Shown in pieces: positions 44,164 to 51,702 of a stretch of 63,680 nucleotides of DNA. Both the position numbers and the translations under genes were made by a program. The notes beneath the pieces were generated by a model. That model made no database searches and was not told where the DNA came from. It saw only the letters and a list, made by a program, of their open reading frames with translations. The stretch covers positions 979 through 64,658 of the forward strand of contig MGZK01000106.1 in the NCBI GenBank assembly GCA_001802125.1, written 5' to 3'. Position 1 is the first letter of the stretch, and the number at the start of each line of letters is the position of its first letter. This stretch comes from Geobacteraceae bacterium GWC2_55_20. GTDB taxonomy: Bacteria; Desulfobacterota; Desulfuromonadia; Geobacterales; Pseudopelobacteraceae.

Positions 44164-44192
44164 AAGGTAATAAGTGCCCCGGACTTTGTCAA
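44164..44192 (-). promoter_or_regulatory. promoter of the hrcA operon
   Basis: On the minus strand TTGACA (44192-44187), a 17-base spacer and TACCTT (44169-44164) precede CIRCE, which would overlap the transcription start. Confidence 0.65.
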
Positions 44193-44344
44193 GGAGATTT
44201 GAGGAAAAGTAGATCGAATTGATTACAGCAGTCATATTTTACAGCTGCCGGATCTGTTGAGGCTGAGAAAGGATCCGGCGGCAACCGGCGTGGTTGGCGA
44301 TATTTATAGATAAACCGATTGAACTTGCCCGGTAGAACAGTTGA

Positions 44345-44878
44345 TTACTCCTCCACAGGCATCCTGCCGTTTCTTTTGACGAACTCCAGTTGCTCACGTT
44401 TGCGGGTCATGGCCTCTTTACAGTAGCTCCATATCCGATAACTTTCCACGCTGAGGATGGTTATGCCGGATCCGAAAACCGCCCAGTAGTTGTCATCCAG
44501 TGCTTTGGCGAAATGGTAGAAAAGAAAAAAGGCGGTCAGATAACCGACATGGCAAAAGCTGCTCTTATGTTCGACTCCCGCCATCATGCGGGACAGACTG
44601 AGTATGATCGCGGAAAATGTGTAGAGCAGAAGCACCAGGTTGATCATGTGCGGGGGCGGAGGTGCCCCGAGTAAGGCTCGTGCGGCGTCCGGGTGCGGAA
44701 GCATGGGGAACCCCCTCCATGCCAGCATGCTGACAACCATGAACAGTGACATGGCCAGCAATCCGCGGTTGGAGAAGTAAGACAGACGCTTGATGTCCGC
44801 ACTGATCTCCATAAGCAGCGAGTCGCGCTGGCTTTGGGTTGCGCCTGGCGCCGGCTGGTTGTCGGTGTTTTCCGTCAT
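44345..44878 (-). CDS. hypothetical membrane protein (about 4 TM)
   Basis: The 177-residue protein has a soluble N-terminus, then hydrophobic segments at GLLAMSLFMVVSMLAW, NLVLLLYTFSAIILSL, VGYLTAFFLFYHFA and WAVFGSGITILSV. The C-terminus is basic. I do not recognise a family. It is 48 bases downstream of the haem-sensor gene, on the same strand, so it may belong to the cbc regulon. Confidence 0.7.
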   Translation of the reverse strand: MTENTDNQPAPGATQSQRDSLLMEISADIKRLSYFSNRGLLAMSLFMVVSMLAWRGFPMLPHPDAARALLGAPPPPHMINLVLLLYTFSAIILSLSRMMAGVEHKSSFCHVGYLTAFFLFYHFAKALDDNYWAVFGSGITILSVESYRIWSYCKEAMTRKREQLEFVKRNGRMPVEE

Positions 44879-44926
44879 GATTGTCTGGTGGCTGCTTTAC
44901 GCCTGTTGCCGCTTATGTCTGGGAAC

Positions 44927-45766
44927 TCAGCTTGGAGGATCAATGCTGTCATTCGGAGTGTCCGTGCCATTTCGAGCCGCCCGCAGTTTCTTACTCAGGT
45001 TATAGAGAGATTGGGCTATTCTGTCAAGTTCCCGCGGAAAGTGTGCAGGAGGTGTTGCGGGAAGCTCATCGTTTTCCGCCTGCAGAGCCAGACTGCTCAA
45101 TTTCTGCAAGGGCTGGAAGACGCTTCTCAACAGAAGCGCGGTGACACCGCCGACGGTAAGAACCAGAATCATCAGGGTGAAGGCGATCATCTGGTTCCTG
45201 ATCGAGGACATGGACTCCAGCAGTGCTTTTCTGGAAAGCCCGATATCCAGGGTTCCCAGAACTTTCTGCCCCGCCGGATGGACATGGCAGGAGGCATTTG
45301 AGCACTCCGGTTCGTTGTAGATCGGCGTCGTGATGGAGATGGTCTCTTCACCCGCGCCGTTTTTGAAGATCCGAACCTGCTCCATTCTGCCGAGTGTGGA
45401 TACAGGGACCTTTCCCGCGTGACAGATAATGCACCCCTCGGCGGTCTTGTCAACCTGACGGTTCAACTCTTCGGCATGCGTCGAGATATTGACGATCCCC
45501 TTCTTGTTGAAAATGCGGATATGTTCGACCCCCTTTTGCTGGCCGACGTTGTGAATGATCGTAGTCAGTATCTCGTTGTCGTTCTTCAGCATGGCATAGC
45601 GGGTCGATTTCAGAACCGTGTCGGCCAGATTTGTAGCATTCACCGCGCTGTCACGATCGACAATGTTTTTTATTGCCGAATACAGCATCAGGAAACAGAC
45701 TACGACAAATCCGGTAACTGCTATTCCAACCGGGATCAGTGCCCGGCCTGCGAGACTTTTGAACAT
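44927..45766 (-). CDS. membrane sensor with periplasmic haem-binding domain and HAMP, no output domain
   Basis: The 279-residue protein has a membrane helix at residues 9-31 and a periplasmic domain with CIICH (residues 112-116) and CSNASCHVHP. A second helix and a short HAMP-like segment follow, and then it ends. The CxxCH and CxxxxCH sites should carry covalent haem. The same sensor layout occurs in the histidine kinase at 51703. With no kinase or methyl-accepting region it may work by associating with another protein. It is downstream of the OmcQ-like gene, behind a terminator. Confidence 0.8.
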   Translation of the reverse strand: MFKSLAGRALIPVGIAVTGFVVVCFLMLYSAIKNIVDRDSAVNATNLADTVLKSTRYAMLKNDNEILTTIIHNVGQQKGVEHIRIFNKKGIVNISTHAEELNRQVDKTAEGCIICHAGKVPVSTLGRMEQVRIFKNGAGEETISITTPIYNEPECSNASCHVHPAGQKVLGTLDIGLSRKALLESMSSIRNQMIAFTLMILVLTVGGVTALLLRSVFQPLQKLSSLALQAENDELPATPPAHFPRELDRIAQSLYNLSKKLRAARNGTDTPNDSIDPPS

Positions 45767-45805
45767 GATTTGCTACTCCTGTGGGTTATTACGGGCCATA
45801 TATAA

Positions 45806-45845
45806 AATCAGACCTCCGAAACATTGAAATTCCGGAGGTCTGACT
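45806..45845 (-). terminator. terminator between the OmcQ-like gene and the haem sensor gene
   Basis: CAGACCTCCG and CGGAGGTCTG form a 10-base stem. On the minus strand it is followed by ATTTTATA. Confidence 0.65.
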
Positions 45846-45878
45846 GCAACCAGCTCCATGCTGACTACAAACCGCGCG

Positions 45879-46877
45879 TTACTCCGTCTTGTGACATGTA
45901 GCGCAATTTGCTGCTACTGTAAAGGCCGTTTTTCCGTCATGGCATGCGCCGCATGATTTGCCTTTTTCCATGGCCTTCATGCTGACTTTGATCTTGCTCT
46001 TGCCTGTTGGGAACAGTTTGGGATGGCATTTGTCGCACCCATAGAGTCCTGTGTGCGCGGAGTGGCTGAACTTGACATTGCCGGCGCCCTTGATGATGTA
46101 TTTCTGGTCTACGGTCGGATGACAGCCACCGCATTTCTTGATGTCAAAGGCCTTTTTCCCGTCGTGGCAGGCTCCGCATGATTTTCCCTTGTACATTTCA
46201 GCCATGCTGACGCTGCTCTTGCTGCGTGCTGTGGCGTACAGCCTTGTATGGCATTTGTCGCAAGAATGACTTTCCGCGTGTTTGGCGTGGCTGAAACCGA
46301 CGACGCCGGCACTGCTTATCGTGAATTTCAGATCTTTTACAGGATGGCAACCGGAGCAGTTCTTGATGCTGAAAGCCTTCTTGCTGTCGTGGCATGCTCC
46401 GCATGATTTTCCTTTGTACATCTCCGCCATTGTTACCCGCTTGTTGGGACCGGCGGCAAACAGGGCCGGATGGCAGGTGTTGCAGTCGGGAGAAACGGCA
46501 AGATGTTTCTTGTGGCTGAAATAAGTTGGACCAGTCGCCTTGACTTGGTAAGTGATCTCTTTTACGTGGTGGCAACGGATACATTCTTTTAAAGCAAATG
46601 CTTTAGCGCCGTTGTGGCAGGCGCCGCATGATTTCCCTTTTTCCATGTCCGCCATCGTGTAGCGGACTTTTTTCTTGATTATATAGATGCCGTCGTGGCA
46701 GGCGCTGCATTTGTTGGTCATGCCGCTCTGTTTCAAGTGATCCTTGTGGCTGAACTTTACTTTGCCGGCCCCTTTTGTTGTGAAAGTAATATCCCTTATT
46801 TCGACAGCTTCGGCAGCCATGCAACCAATTAATACAACAATCAGCGTGGCTATGGCATTCACAAAACTACGATGCAT
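45879..46877 (-). CDS. dodecahaem c7-type cytochrome, OmcQ-like
   Basis: The 332-residue exported protein contains twelve CxxCH haem motifs arranged as four tandem c7-type domains of three haems each. Each domain runs GAGKVKFSHKDH ... CSACH ... MEKGKSCGACHNG ... CIRCHH or a close variant. This is the layout of G. sulfurreducens GSU1996 and OmcQ, in which haems form a linear wire. The signal peptide ends AEAVEI. GAGGAGG precedes the ATG. Its place after cbcB matches the omcQ-cbcBA order I recall for G. sulfurreducens. The likely role is periplasmic electron transfer. Confidence 0.9.
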   Translation of the reverse strand: MHRSFVNAIATLIVVLIGCMAAEAVEIRDITFTTKGAGKVKFSHKDHLKQSGMTNKCSACHDGIYIIKKKVRYTMADMEKGKSCGACHNGAKAFALKECIRCHHVKEITYQVKATGPTYFSHKKHLAVSPDCNTCHPALFAAGPNKRVTMAEMYKGKSCGACHDSKKAFSIKNCSGCHPVKDLKFTISSAGVVGFSHAKHAESHSCDKCHTRLYATARSKSSVSMAEMYKGKSCGACHDGKKAFDIKKCGGCHPTVDQKYIIKGAGNVKFSHSAHTGLYGCDKCHPKLFPTGKSKIKVSMKAMEKGKSCGACHDGKTAFTVAANCATCHKTE

Positions 46878-46999
46878 GAAATCCTCCTCTTAATTAACAT
46901 TCAGTGTATTTGGAATCGTGTTTACTGTTAACCGGTCCGCTTTCGTGGGAACAATTATTTCCCAAAACCGGTCTCCATGCCGTTTGAACCTTTGCAAGA

Positions 47000-47662
47000 T
47001 CAATGGGAATGGGGATCTGCATGCGGATCAGCATGTTCTACTTCTTCCCATCCGTCCCACATCGGTTTGAAGTAGGCCAGAGGAGTATGCCCAAGGGTTG
47101 CCAGATAGATGTGTACGAAGAGGAAAGCGCAGAAACAGCATGCAATCAGGTAATGAGCGCTTACCAGGGTCTTGATGCCCCCGATTATCAGGATGATTTC
47201 CCGAAGTGGAGCAACGTACATCAAAATAATTCCGGAGAAGATTACCAGCGGTAAGAGCACAAGCATTATAACCAGATAGGCGGCTTTCTGCATCGGGTTG
47301 AACTTGTTGTCAGGGGTTCCGTGATGCGGGTTGGGTTGCCCCTTGAAGTATTTGAAAAAATAGAAGAAGGCTTGGCGGAATATTCCGGATTTGATGTCGT
47401 TAAATGTCGGAATATATAACTTGGCCAATGTGCCTGCCACAAACATGTAATAGAATAACCAGAGTATATACGAGATGGAAACCACGATTCCGGCGGTGTT
47501 ATGAAGTTCGATGGCGGCCTTGTAGGTGCCGAAAATATTCAGAACGTCCGGGAATCTGATGTTGATCCCGGTTACGCAGAGCGTGACGATCCCGAAGGCA
47601 TTCAGCCAGTGCCAGATCCTGACGGGCATGGGGGTGAGGTAGACGTATTCTGTGTGTTTCAT
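47000..47662 (-). CDS. cbcB: b-type cytochrome, CbcB-like
   Basis: The 220-residue protein has four membrane helices and His residues fitting a dihaem b-type cytochrome of the hydrogenase/formate dehydrogenase gamma type. These include RIWHWLNAFGIVTLC, ELHNTAGIVVSISYILWLF, KTLVSAHYLIACCF and LFVHIYLATLGH. It ends with a His/Asp-rich tail. AAGGAGC precedes the ATG. Together with the 7-haem protein upstream it forms the CbcBA menaquinol-oxidising complex used near the thermodynamic limit of Fe(III) respiration in Geobacter. Confidence 0.83.
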   Translation of the reverse strand: MKHTEYVYLTPMPVRIWHWLNAFGIVTLCVTGINIRFPDVLNIFGTYKAAIELHNTAGIVVSISYILWLFYYMFVAGTLAKLYIPTFNDIKSGIFRQAFFYFFKYFKGQPNPHHGTPDNKFNPMQKAAYLVIMLVLLPLVIFSGIILMYVAPLREIILIIGGIKTLVSAHYLIACCFCAFLFVHIYLATLGHTPLAYFKPMWDGWEEVEHADPHADPHSH

Positions 47663-47666
47663 TATT

Positions 47667-48731
47667 TTAATGCTCCTTTCTGTTTCTTCTCGTCAGGAAT
47701 CTGAATGAGCCGTGAACGATAGGCATCATCATGCCGCCGGCAATGATCATTGCGCCGATTATGTTGAGCGCTGTGCTGCGAGTGGAGCCCATCATGTAGA
47801 AATCCGGCGTGCCGTACAGAATATCCAGAATGGCGCCGTTTTCAACTTCCACACGGGTGTACCCTCCGCTGGTGTCCGGGAAAGCCATGAAGCTTTTCTG
47901 CATGGCTTTCGGCCCTGAAGCGTGACAGAAGGAACAGTCCCAGCGGTTTTCCAGAATCTGGAAGCTGTGGGTAGCCACCTCTGGCATCATCATGCCCCAT
48001 AGCCGCATATCTTTCTTGCGAACTTCAAAGTTGAAATCCCTTAACTCTTTAAGCGAAATCAGCCGGTCGCCGTTTTTATCAATCAGTCTGCTGACATCTC
48101 CATTTATAGGATTCAGCGCGGCCAGTTCTTCATGATTGGCTGTTTTAAAGTCGCCGTATGATGTCTTGCCGGCCTGCCGTTTCTGGATGGACATGGTAAT
48201 GACATAGTTTTTAGAGCTGGTATGGCAGGTAACGCAGGGCAGGGCGTCGATGTGCAGGTCTGCCTGCGGCAGCCATTTGTCATGACTTTTGACGATCTTG
48301 CCAAGATTGTGGCACTTTGCACATTTTTCGTTAATGTCACTGCCGGAAACGGCAACCAGGGATTTGACCTCATGCGGGTTGTGGCAATCGTTACATGCAG
48401 CCTTGCCGCCGTGGATGCTGGCGGCGTATTCGCTTTGTACTGAAGAGTGACACTCTTTGCAACTGGCTTTGGACGGCTTGAAACCGTCATTTGGGTGATT
48501 TGCGGTTACCGAGTCATGACATGTGCTGCAACCTATCGCTGCGTGACTGGTAACGGCAAACATGGCCGGATCCAGATACAGCCGTTCTCCGGACTTTTTA
48601 ATAATGTCCTTGTTGCTGTGGCACGACAGGCACTTGTCGTTACCGGTGTCTTCTGCCGATGACACTGTAACGGCCAGCATCGTGAGTGCTGTTACAAGAA
48701 CTGCCAGCTTCCATGCGAGAATCTTTTTCAC
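47667..48731 (-). CDS. cbcA: seven-haem c-type cytochrome with C-terminal membrane anchor, CbcA-like
   Basis: The 354-residue protein has a signal peptide and seven CxxCH motifs (CLSCH, CSTCH, CKECH, CNDCH, CAKCH, CVTCH, CSFCH). An EF-hand-like loop [13 protein letters not shown] and a C-terminal membrane helix ([21 protein letters not shown]) follow. The start is GTG. The gene ends 5 bases before cbcB. Haem count, anchor and neighbours match G. sulfurreducens CbcA. It should take electrons from CbcB in the periplasm. Confidence 0.83.
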   Translation of the reverse strand: MKKILAWKLAVLVTALTMLAVTVSSAEDTGNDKCLSCHSNKDIIKKSGERLYLDPAMFAVTSHAAIGCSTCHDSVTANHPNDGFKPSKASCKECHSSVQSEYAASIHGGKAACNDCHNPHEVKSLVAVSGSDINEKCAKCHNLGKIVKSHDKWLPQADLHIDALPCVTCHTSSKNYVITMSIQKRQAGKTSYGDFKTANHEELAALNPINGDVSRLIDKNGDRLISLKELRDFNFEVRKKDMRLWGMMMPEVATHSFQILENRWDCSFCHASGPKAMQKSFMAFPDTSGGYTRVEVENGAILDILYGTPDFYMMGSTRSTALNIIGAMIIAGGMMMPIVHGSFRFLTRRNRKEH

Positions 48732-48832
48732 AATTGCTCTCTTTCTCCGGTCTGCTTTTTACACGTCCGGATAGATTGGTTTGAGTCTGTAGCATTATAT
48801 TTATAATGGTTATTTAATGGTGAAGTCCCCTG

Positions 48833-49069
48833 TTAGTGGTGTTTTACGGCGTGCGGTTCGGCGACTTTGTTTTTGCTGAGTCCCTTGGCAAAGCCCAGGA
48901 ACATAAGTATTGCGGGTATGACCTGGACTACAACTATCAGAGCGCAGAATCCGAGGAATGCCCAAACAAATAACCCGCTATTGTCTTCCCTGGTGCCGCC
49001 CGCAGCAAAAGCGCTGGAAGCGGAGCATAACAACATCATGAGTGCATGTTTCGTGGCTGTTGCTTTCAT
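48833..49069 (-). CDS. small membrane protein (paralogue of 49578-49823)
   Basis: The 78-residue protein has a signal-like N-terminus (MKATATKHALMMLLCSASSAFAAGGTREDNSG), one strong membrane helix (LFVWAFLGFCALIVVVQVIPAILMFLGFAKGL) and a basic, His-rich tail. The neighbour at 49578 has the same layout. AAGGGGG precedes the ATG. The pair may be small subunits of the Cbc complex or helper proteins (inference). Confidence 0.7.
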   Translation of the reverse strand: MKATATKHALMMLLCSASSAFAAGGTREDNSGLFVWAFLGFCALIVVVQVIPAILMFLGFAKGLSKNKVAEPHAVKHH

Positions 49070-49135
49070 AACATCCCCCTTGTTCGTGTTTGATTTAGTG
49101 TACCGCTAGTTGCCAGAATTGAAAGTAAATTACTT

Positions 49136-49531
49136 TTATTTATCTGCAGTTTGCAGCTTTTCCATGTTTTTGAAGGCACATTCGACCGCTTGGAGTATTT
49201 CTTCACGGTCTTCCGCGTCGACCGGTTTCAGGGCATGGTAAAATATCCCTTCGGCTCTCAGCTTTTTGATGCGCAACAGCGATGTATCGGCAGCCACAAG
49301 GATTATTGACAGTTTACGATTGCACTGTTTGAGAAGCGGAATTAGTTCGGCGGCATTGATTTCATCAAATTTTGTTCCCAAAAGCACAACTTGAGCGGTT
49401 TTTTTGAGTATGCCGTACAGGGCGTTTGCTACTGAATTGGTTACGATCACATTGTAGCCGGACTCTATGAACATATCAGCCATCTGCTTTCTGCTGACCA
49501 GATCTTCGTCCACTATTAATAGTCCTTGCAT
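49136..49531 (-). CDS. receiver-like protein lacking the phosphoacceptor Asp
   Basis: The 131-residue protein has a CheY fold: MQGLLIVDEDLVSRKQMADMF, VVLLGTKFDEINAAELIPLLKQ and the conserved Lys in FYHALKPVDAED. Where a receiver has the phosphorylated Asp (VLLD), this protein has Gly (VLLG), and the Thr/Ser of the switch is Ala. It is thus a pseudo-receiver. The ATG at 49531 follows GGGGGTGATATT. It lies inside the cbc operon between the two small membrane proteins. Confidence 0.78.
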   Translation of the reverse strand: MQGLLIVDEDLVSRKQMADMFIESGYNVIVTNSVANALYGILKKTAQVVLLGTKFDEINAAELIPLLKQCNRKLSIILVAADTSLLRIKKLRAEGIFYHALKPVDAEDREEILQAVECAFKNMEKLQTADK

Positions 49532-49577
49532 AATATCACCCCCACTTGCTCCGGAGGGCACTTTCTCGGTCTTTGTC

Positions 49578-49823
49578 TTACGCTGTTTTGTCGGCACGGG
49601 CCAAATCCTTGCCGGAATTCTTTTCGCCGGTTTTAAACAGTCCCGCAATCATTCCTCCAAACAATAACAAGGCTGGAACAAACTGAAACAGGACGATCAG
49701 TACTCCAAAAGATATGAATCCAATGGCCAGTATGCCGAGGTCCTCACCATTGCCTGCTCCACTTGAAGCAAATGCACGGGTGGCCGTGAGCATGGCCAAT
49801 GCGGTTGTCGTAATTGTTTTCAT
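49578..49823 (-). CDS. small membrane protein, first gene of the cbc operon
   Basis: The 81-residue protein resembles the one at 48833-49069: a cleavable or signal-anchor N-terminus (MKTITTTALAMLTATRAFASSGAGNGEDLG), one helix (ILAIGFISFGVLIVLFQFVPALLLFGGMIAGLF) and a charged tail. TAGGAG precedes the ATG. It is the gene nearest to the sigma-54 promoter. Confidence 0.72.
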   Translation of the reverse strand: MKTITTTALAMLTATRAFASSGAGNGEDLGILAIGFISFGVLIVLFQFVPALLLFGGMIAGLFKTGEKNSGKDLARADKTA

Positions 49824-49888
49824 GACGTTCTCCTATAAAATAGTTTCAAGTGTTCATATGAAATTGATGCGGCTTTCGTGAAGACTAT

Positions 49889-49904
49889 AGCAGCCTTTAT
49901 GCCA
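49889..49904 (-). promoter_or_regulatory. sigma-54 (RpoN) promoter of the cbc operon
   Basis: On the minus strand TGGCATAAAGGCTGCT has GG and GC exactly ten bases apart, with TGGCA at -24 and TGCT at -12. It is 66 bases upstream of the first gene, and a sigma-54 activator is encoded divergently, as expected. Confidence 0.78.
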
Positions 49905-50278
49905 AAAGTATAAATATTTGTAATGTGCTTATAATACTGAATAATATTTAATTATTAATTTGCCGCTCGAAATTTTGATAAATTGGTGTATAATATTTTC
50001 ATACAGTTTTGCATTGCAAATATGTTAAATATTATTTACCTGCTTGCCGTTATTGCTCGATATATCTAGTTATTTTCCTGATGCCTGCAATGTATGGCTT
50101 TTTTATACACAGTTTAGCCGATCTAGCGGTTTATTGCCCTGATTCGGTCGAAACCGGAGTTGAAACAGGGCAAATATTGAGTAAATATCATTGACTTGCG
50201 CCGATTAAACGGGGTAATGTGTAGCAACGTATACACAATATACAAATGAATTATCGATATTGTTGAAAGGTGGAATAG
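49905..50278. other. intergenic region between the cbc operon and the sigma-54 activator
   Basis: These 374 AT-rich bases contain no gene I can support. They should hold activator-binding sites for the sigma-54 promoter. CCCTG/CAGGG (around 50137-50171) encloses CGGT/ACCG and is the most obvious inverted repeat, but its role is unknown. Confidence 0.4.
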
Positions 50279-51694
50279 ATGGGCAAGATCGCTATTCTTG
50301 TGGTTGATGATGAAGCGGTGATAAGGGACGGTCTGCAGCGGACGCTTGCTGGTGATCGTTTTGAAGTGGAAACCTGCAAAAGTGGGCATGCCGCCATCGA
50401 ACTTCTTCAAGATAAGGAGTACGATCTGATAATTACAGATCTGAAGATGCCGGGTATGAACGGCATTGAAGTTCTGAAGGCGGTCAAGGGGTTGCAGCCG
50501 GATATCCCGGTGATAATGATTACCGGTTACGCCACTGTGGACACTGCCGTGGAAGCGATGAAAAACGGGGCCACGGATTACATCACCAAGCCATTTACTC
50601 CACAACAGATACTTGAAAAGATCGAGAGGTCGCTTGAACAGCGGTCGGTTATGATTGATGATATGTTCCTGAAGAAGGAGATCACCAGTCATCACGGTTT
50701 TGACGCTTTTGTCGGTGAAAGCCGTGAAATGCAGAAAGTATATCGCCGCATCATTCAGGTGGCTTCTTCCGACAGCACCGTCTTGATAACCGGTGAAAGT
50801 GGAACAGGCAAGGAGTTGGTGGCCCGGGCAATCCACCGCAACAGTCCCCGCCGGGATCAGCCCTTTGTGGCCCTGGATTGCAGCTCACTCGCTGAAAATC
50901 TGCTGGAAAGCGAGTTGTTCGGACATGTGAAAGGTTCATTTACCGGGGCGATCCAGACCAAGATGGGGCTTTTCAGGGTAGCGGACGGCGGCACACTTTT
51001 CCTCGATGAGGTCGCCAATATCAGCATGTCGACACAGGCCAAACTTCTGAGGGTGTTGCAGGAGAGAATGGTTACTCCGATCGGCGGCACTCAGCCGATT
51101 CCAATCAACATCCATCTGGTTGCCGCCACCAACCGTAGTCTGAAGTCGATGGTGTCCGAGGGGAGCTTTCGTGAGGATCTCTTTTTTAGACTGAATATCA
51201 TTCCGATCGACCTGCCGCCACTCAGGGAGCGCAAGGGTGATATATCATTGATGATCAGCCATTTCATGAGAAAATATAACGCCGATTTTGGCAAACAGAT
51301 CCGTGGCATGGCTCCTGACGCCATGGCTTTTTTGGAAGAGTATCCATTTCCGGGGAATGTCCGTGAACTTGAAAACACGATTGAGCGTGCTGTCGTGCTT
51401 GCCGAGGGTGATATCATTCACAAGGAGGATCTTGAACTTGCAGAACGGGACGGTCAGGAATCGCCTGTTACAAGCGCCTACGTGCCGACAAGTGCAGAAG
51501 AGCTCAAGGAGATGAAGCGCCATATCAGGGACAAGGCGGTTGAGGATATTGAGAAGGCCTTCGTAATCAGCGCATTGGAACGCAATAACTGGAATGTTAC
51601 CCATGCCGCCGAGGAAACCGGAATATTGCGGCCCAATTTCCAGGGGATGCTGAAACGTCTCGGAATATCGATCAAGACACAATTTGCGAAATAG
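50279..51694 (+). CDS. sigma-54-dependent response regulator, BccR-like
   Basis: The 471-residue NtrC-type protein has a receiver with phosphoacceptor Asp near residue 54 (YDLIITDLKMPGMNG) and a AAA+ domain with Walker A GESGTGKE. The loop contacting sigma-54 is GSFTGA, a variant of GAFTGA. Walker B is GGTLFLDEV. A Fis-type helix-turn-helix lies at the C-terminus (NNWNVTHAAEETGILRPNFQGMLKRLGI). It is divergent from the cbc operon, whose promoter is of the sigma-54 type. In G. sulfurreducens the activator BccR controls cbcBA. This is probably the counterpart, but I cannot confirm orthology. Confidence 0.87.
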   Translation: MGKIAILVVDDEAVIRDGLQRTLAGDRFEVETCKSGHAAIELLQDKEYDLIITDLKMPGMNGIEVLKAVKGLQPDIPVIMITGYATVDTAVEAMKNGATDYITKPFTPQQILEKIERSLEQRSVMIDDMFLKKEITSHHGFDAFVGESREMQKVYRRIIQVASSDSTVLITGESGTGKELVARAIHRNSPRRDQPFVALDCSSLAENLLESELFGHVKGSFTGAIQTKMGLFRVADGGTLFLDEVANISMSTQAKLLRVLQERMVTPIGGTQPIPINIHLVAATNRSLKSMVSEGSFREDLFFRLNIIPIDLPPLRERKGDISLMISHFMRKYNADFGKQIRGMAPDAMAFLEEYPFPGNVRELENTIERAVVLAEGDIIHKEDLELAERDGQESPVTSAYVPTSAEELKEMKRHIRDKAVEDIEKAFVISALERNNWNVTHAAEETGILRPNFQGMLKRLGISIKTQFAK

Positions 51695-51702
51695 CCGCAG
51701 TA

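Noticed and set aside
45846-45878. sigma-54-like TGG...TTGCA before the haem sensor gene
   Set aside because: GG and GC are eight bases apart instead of ten, so it is not a functional sigma-54 promoter.
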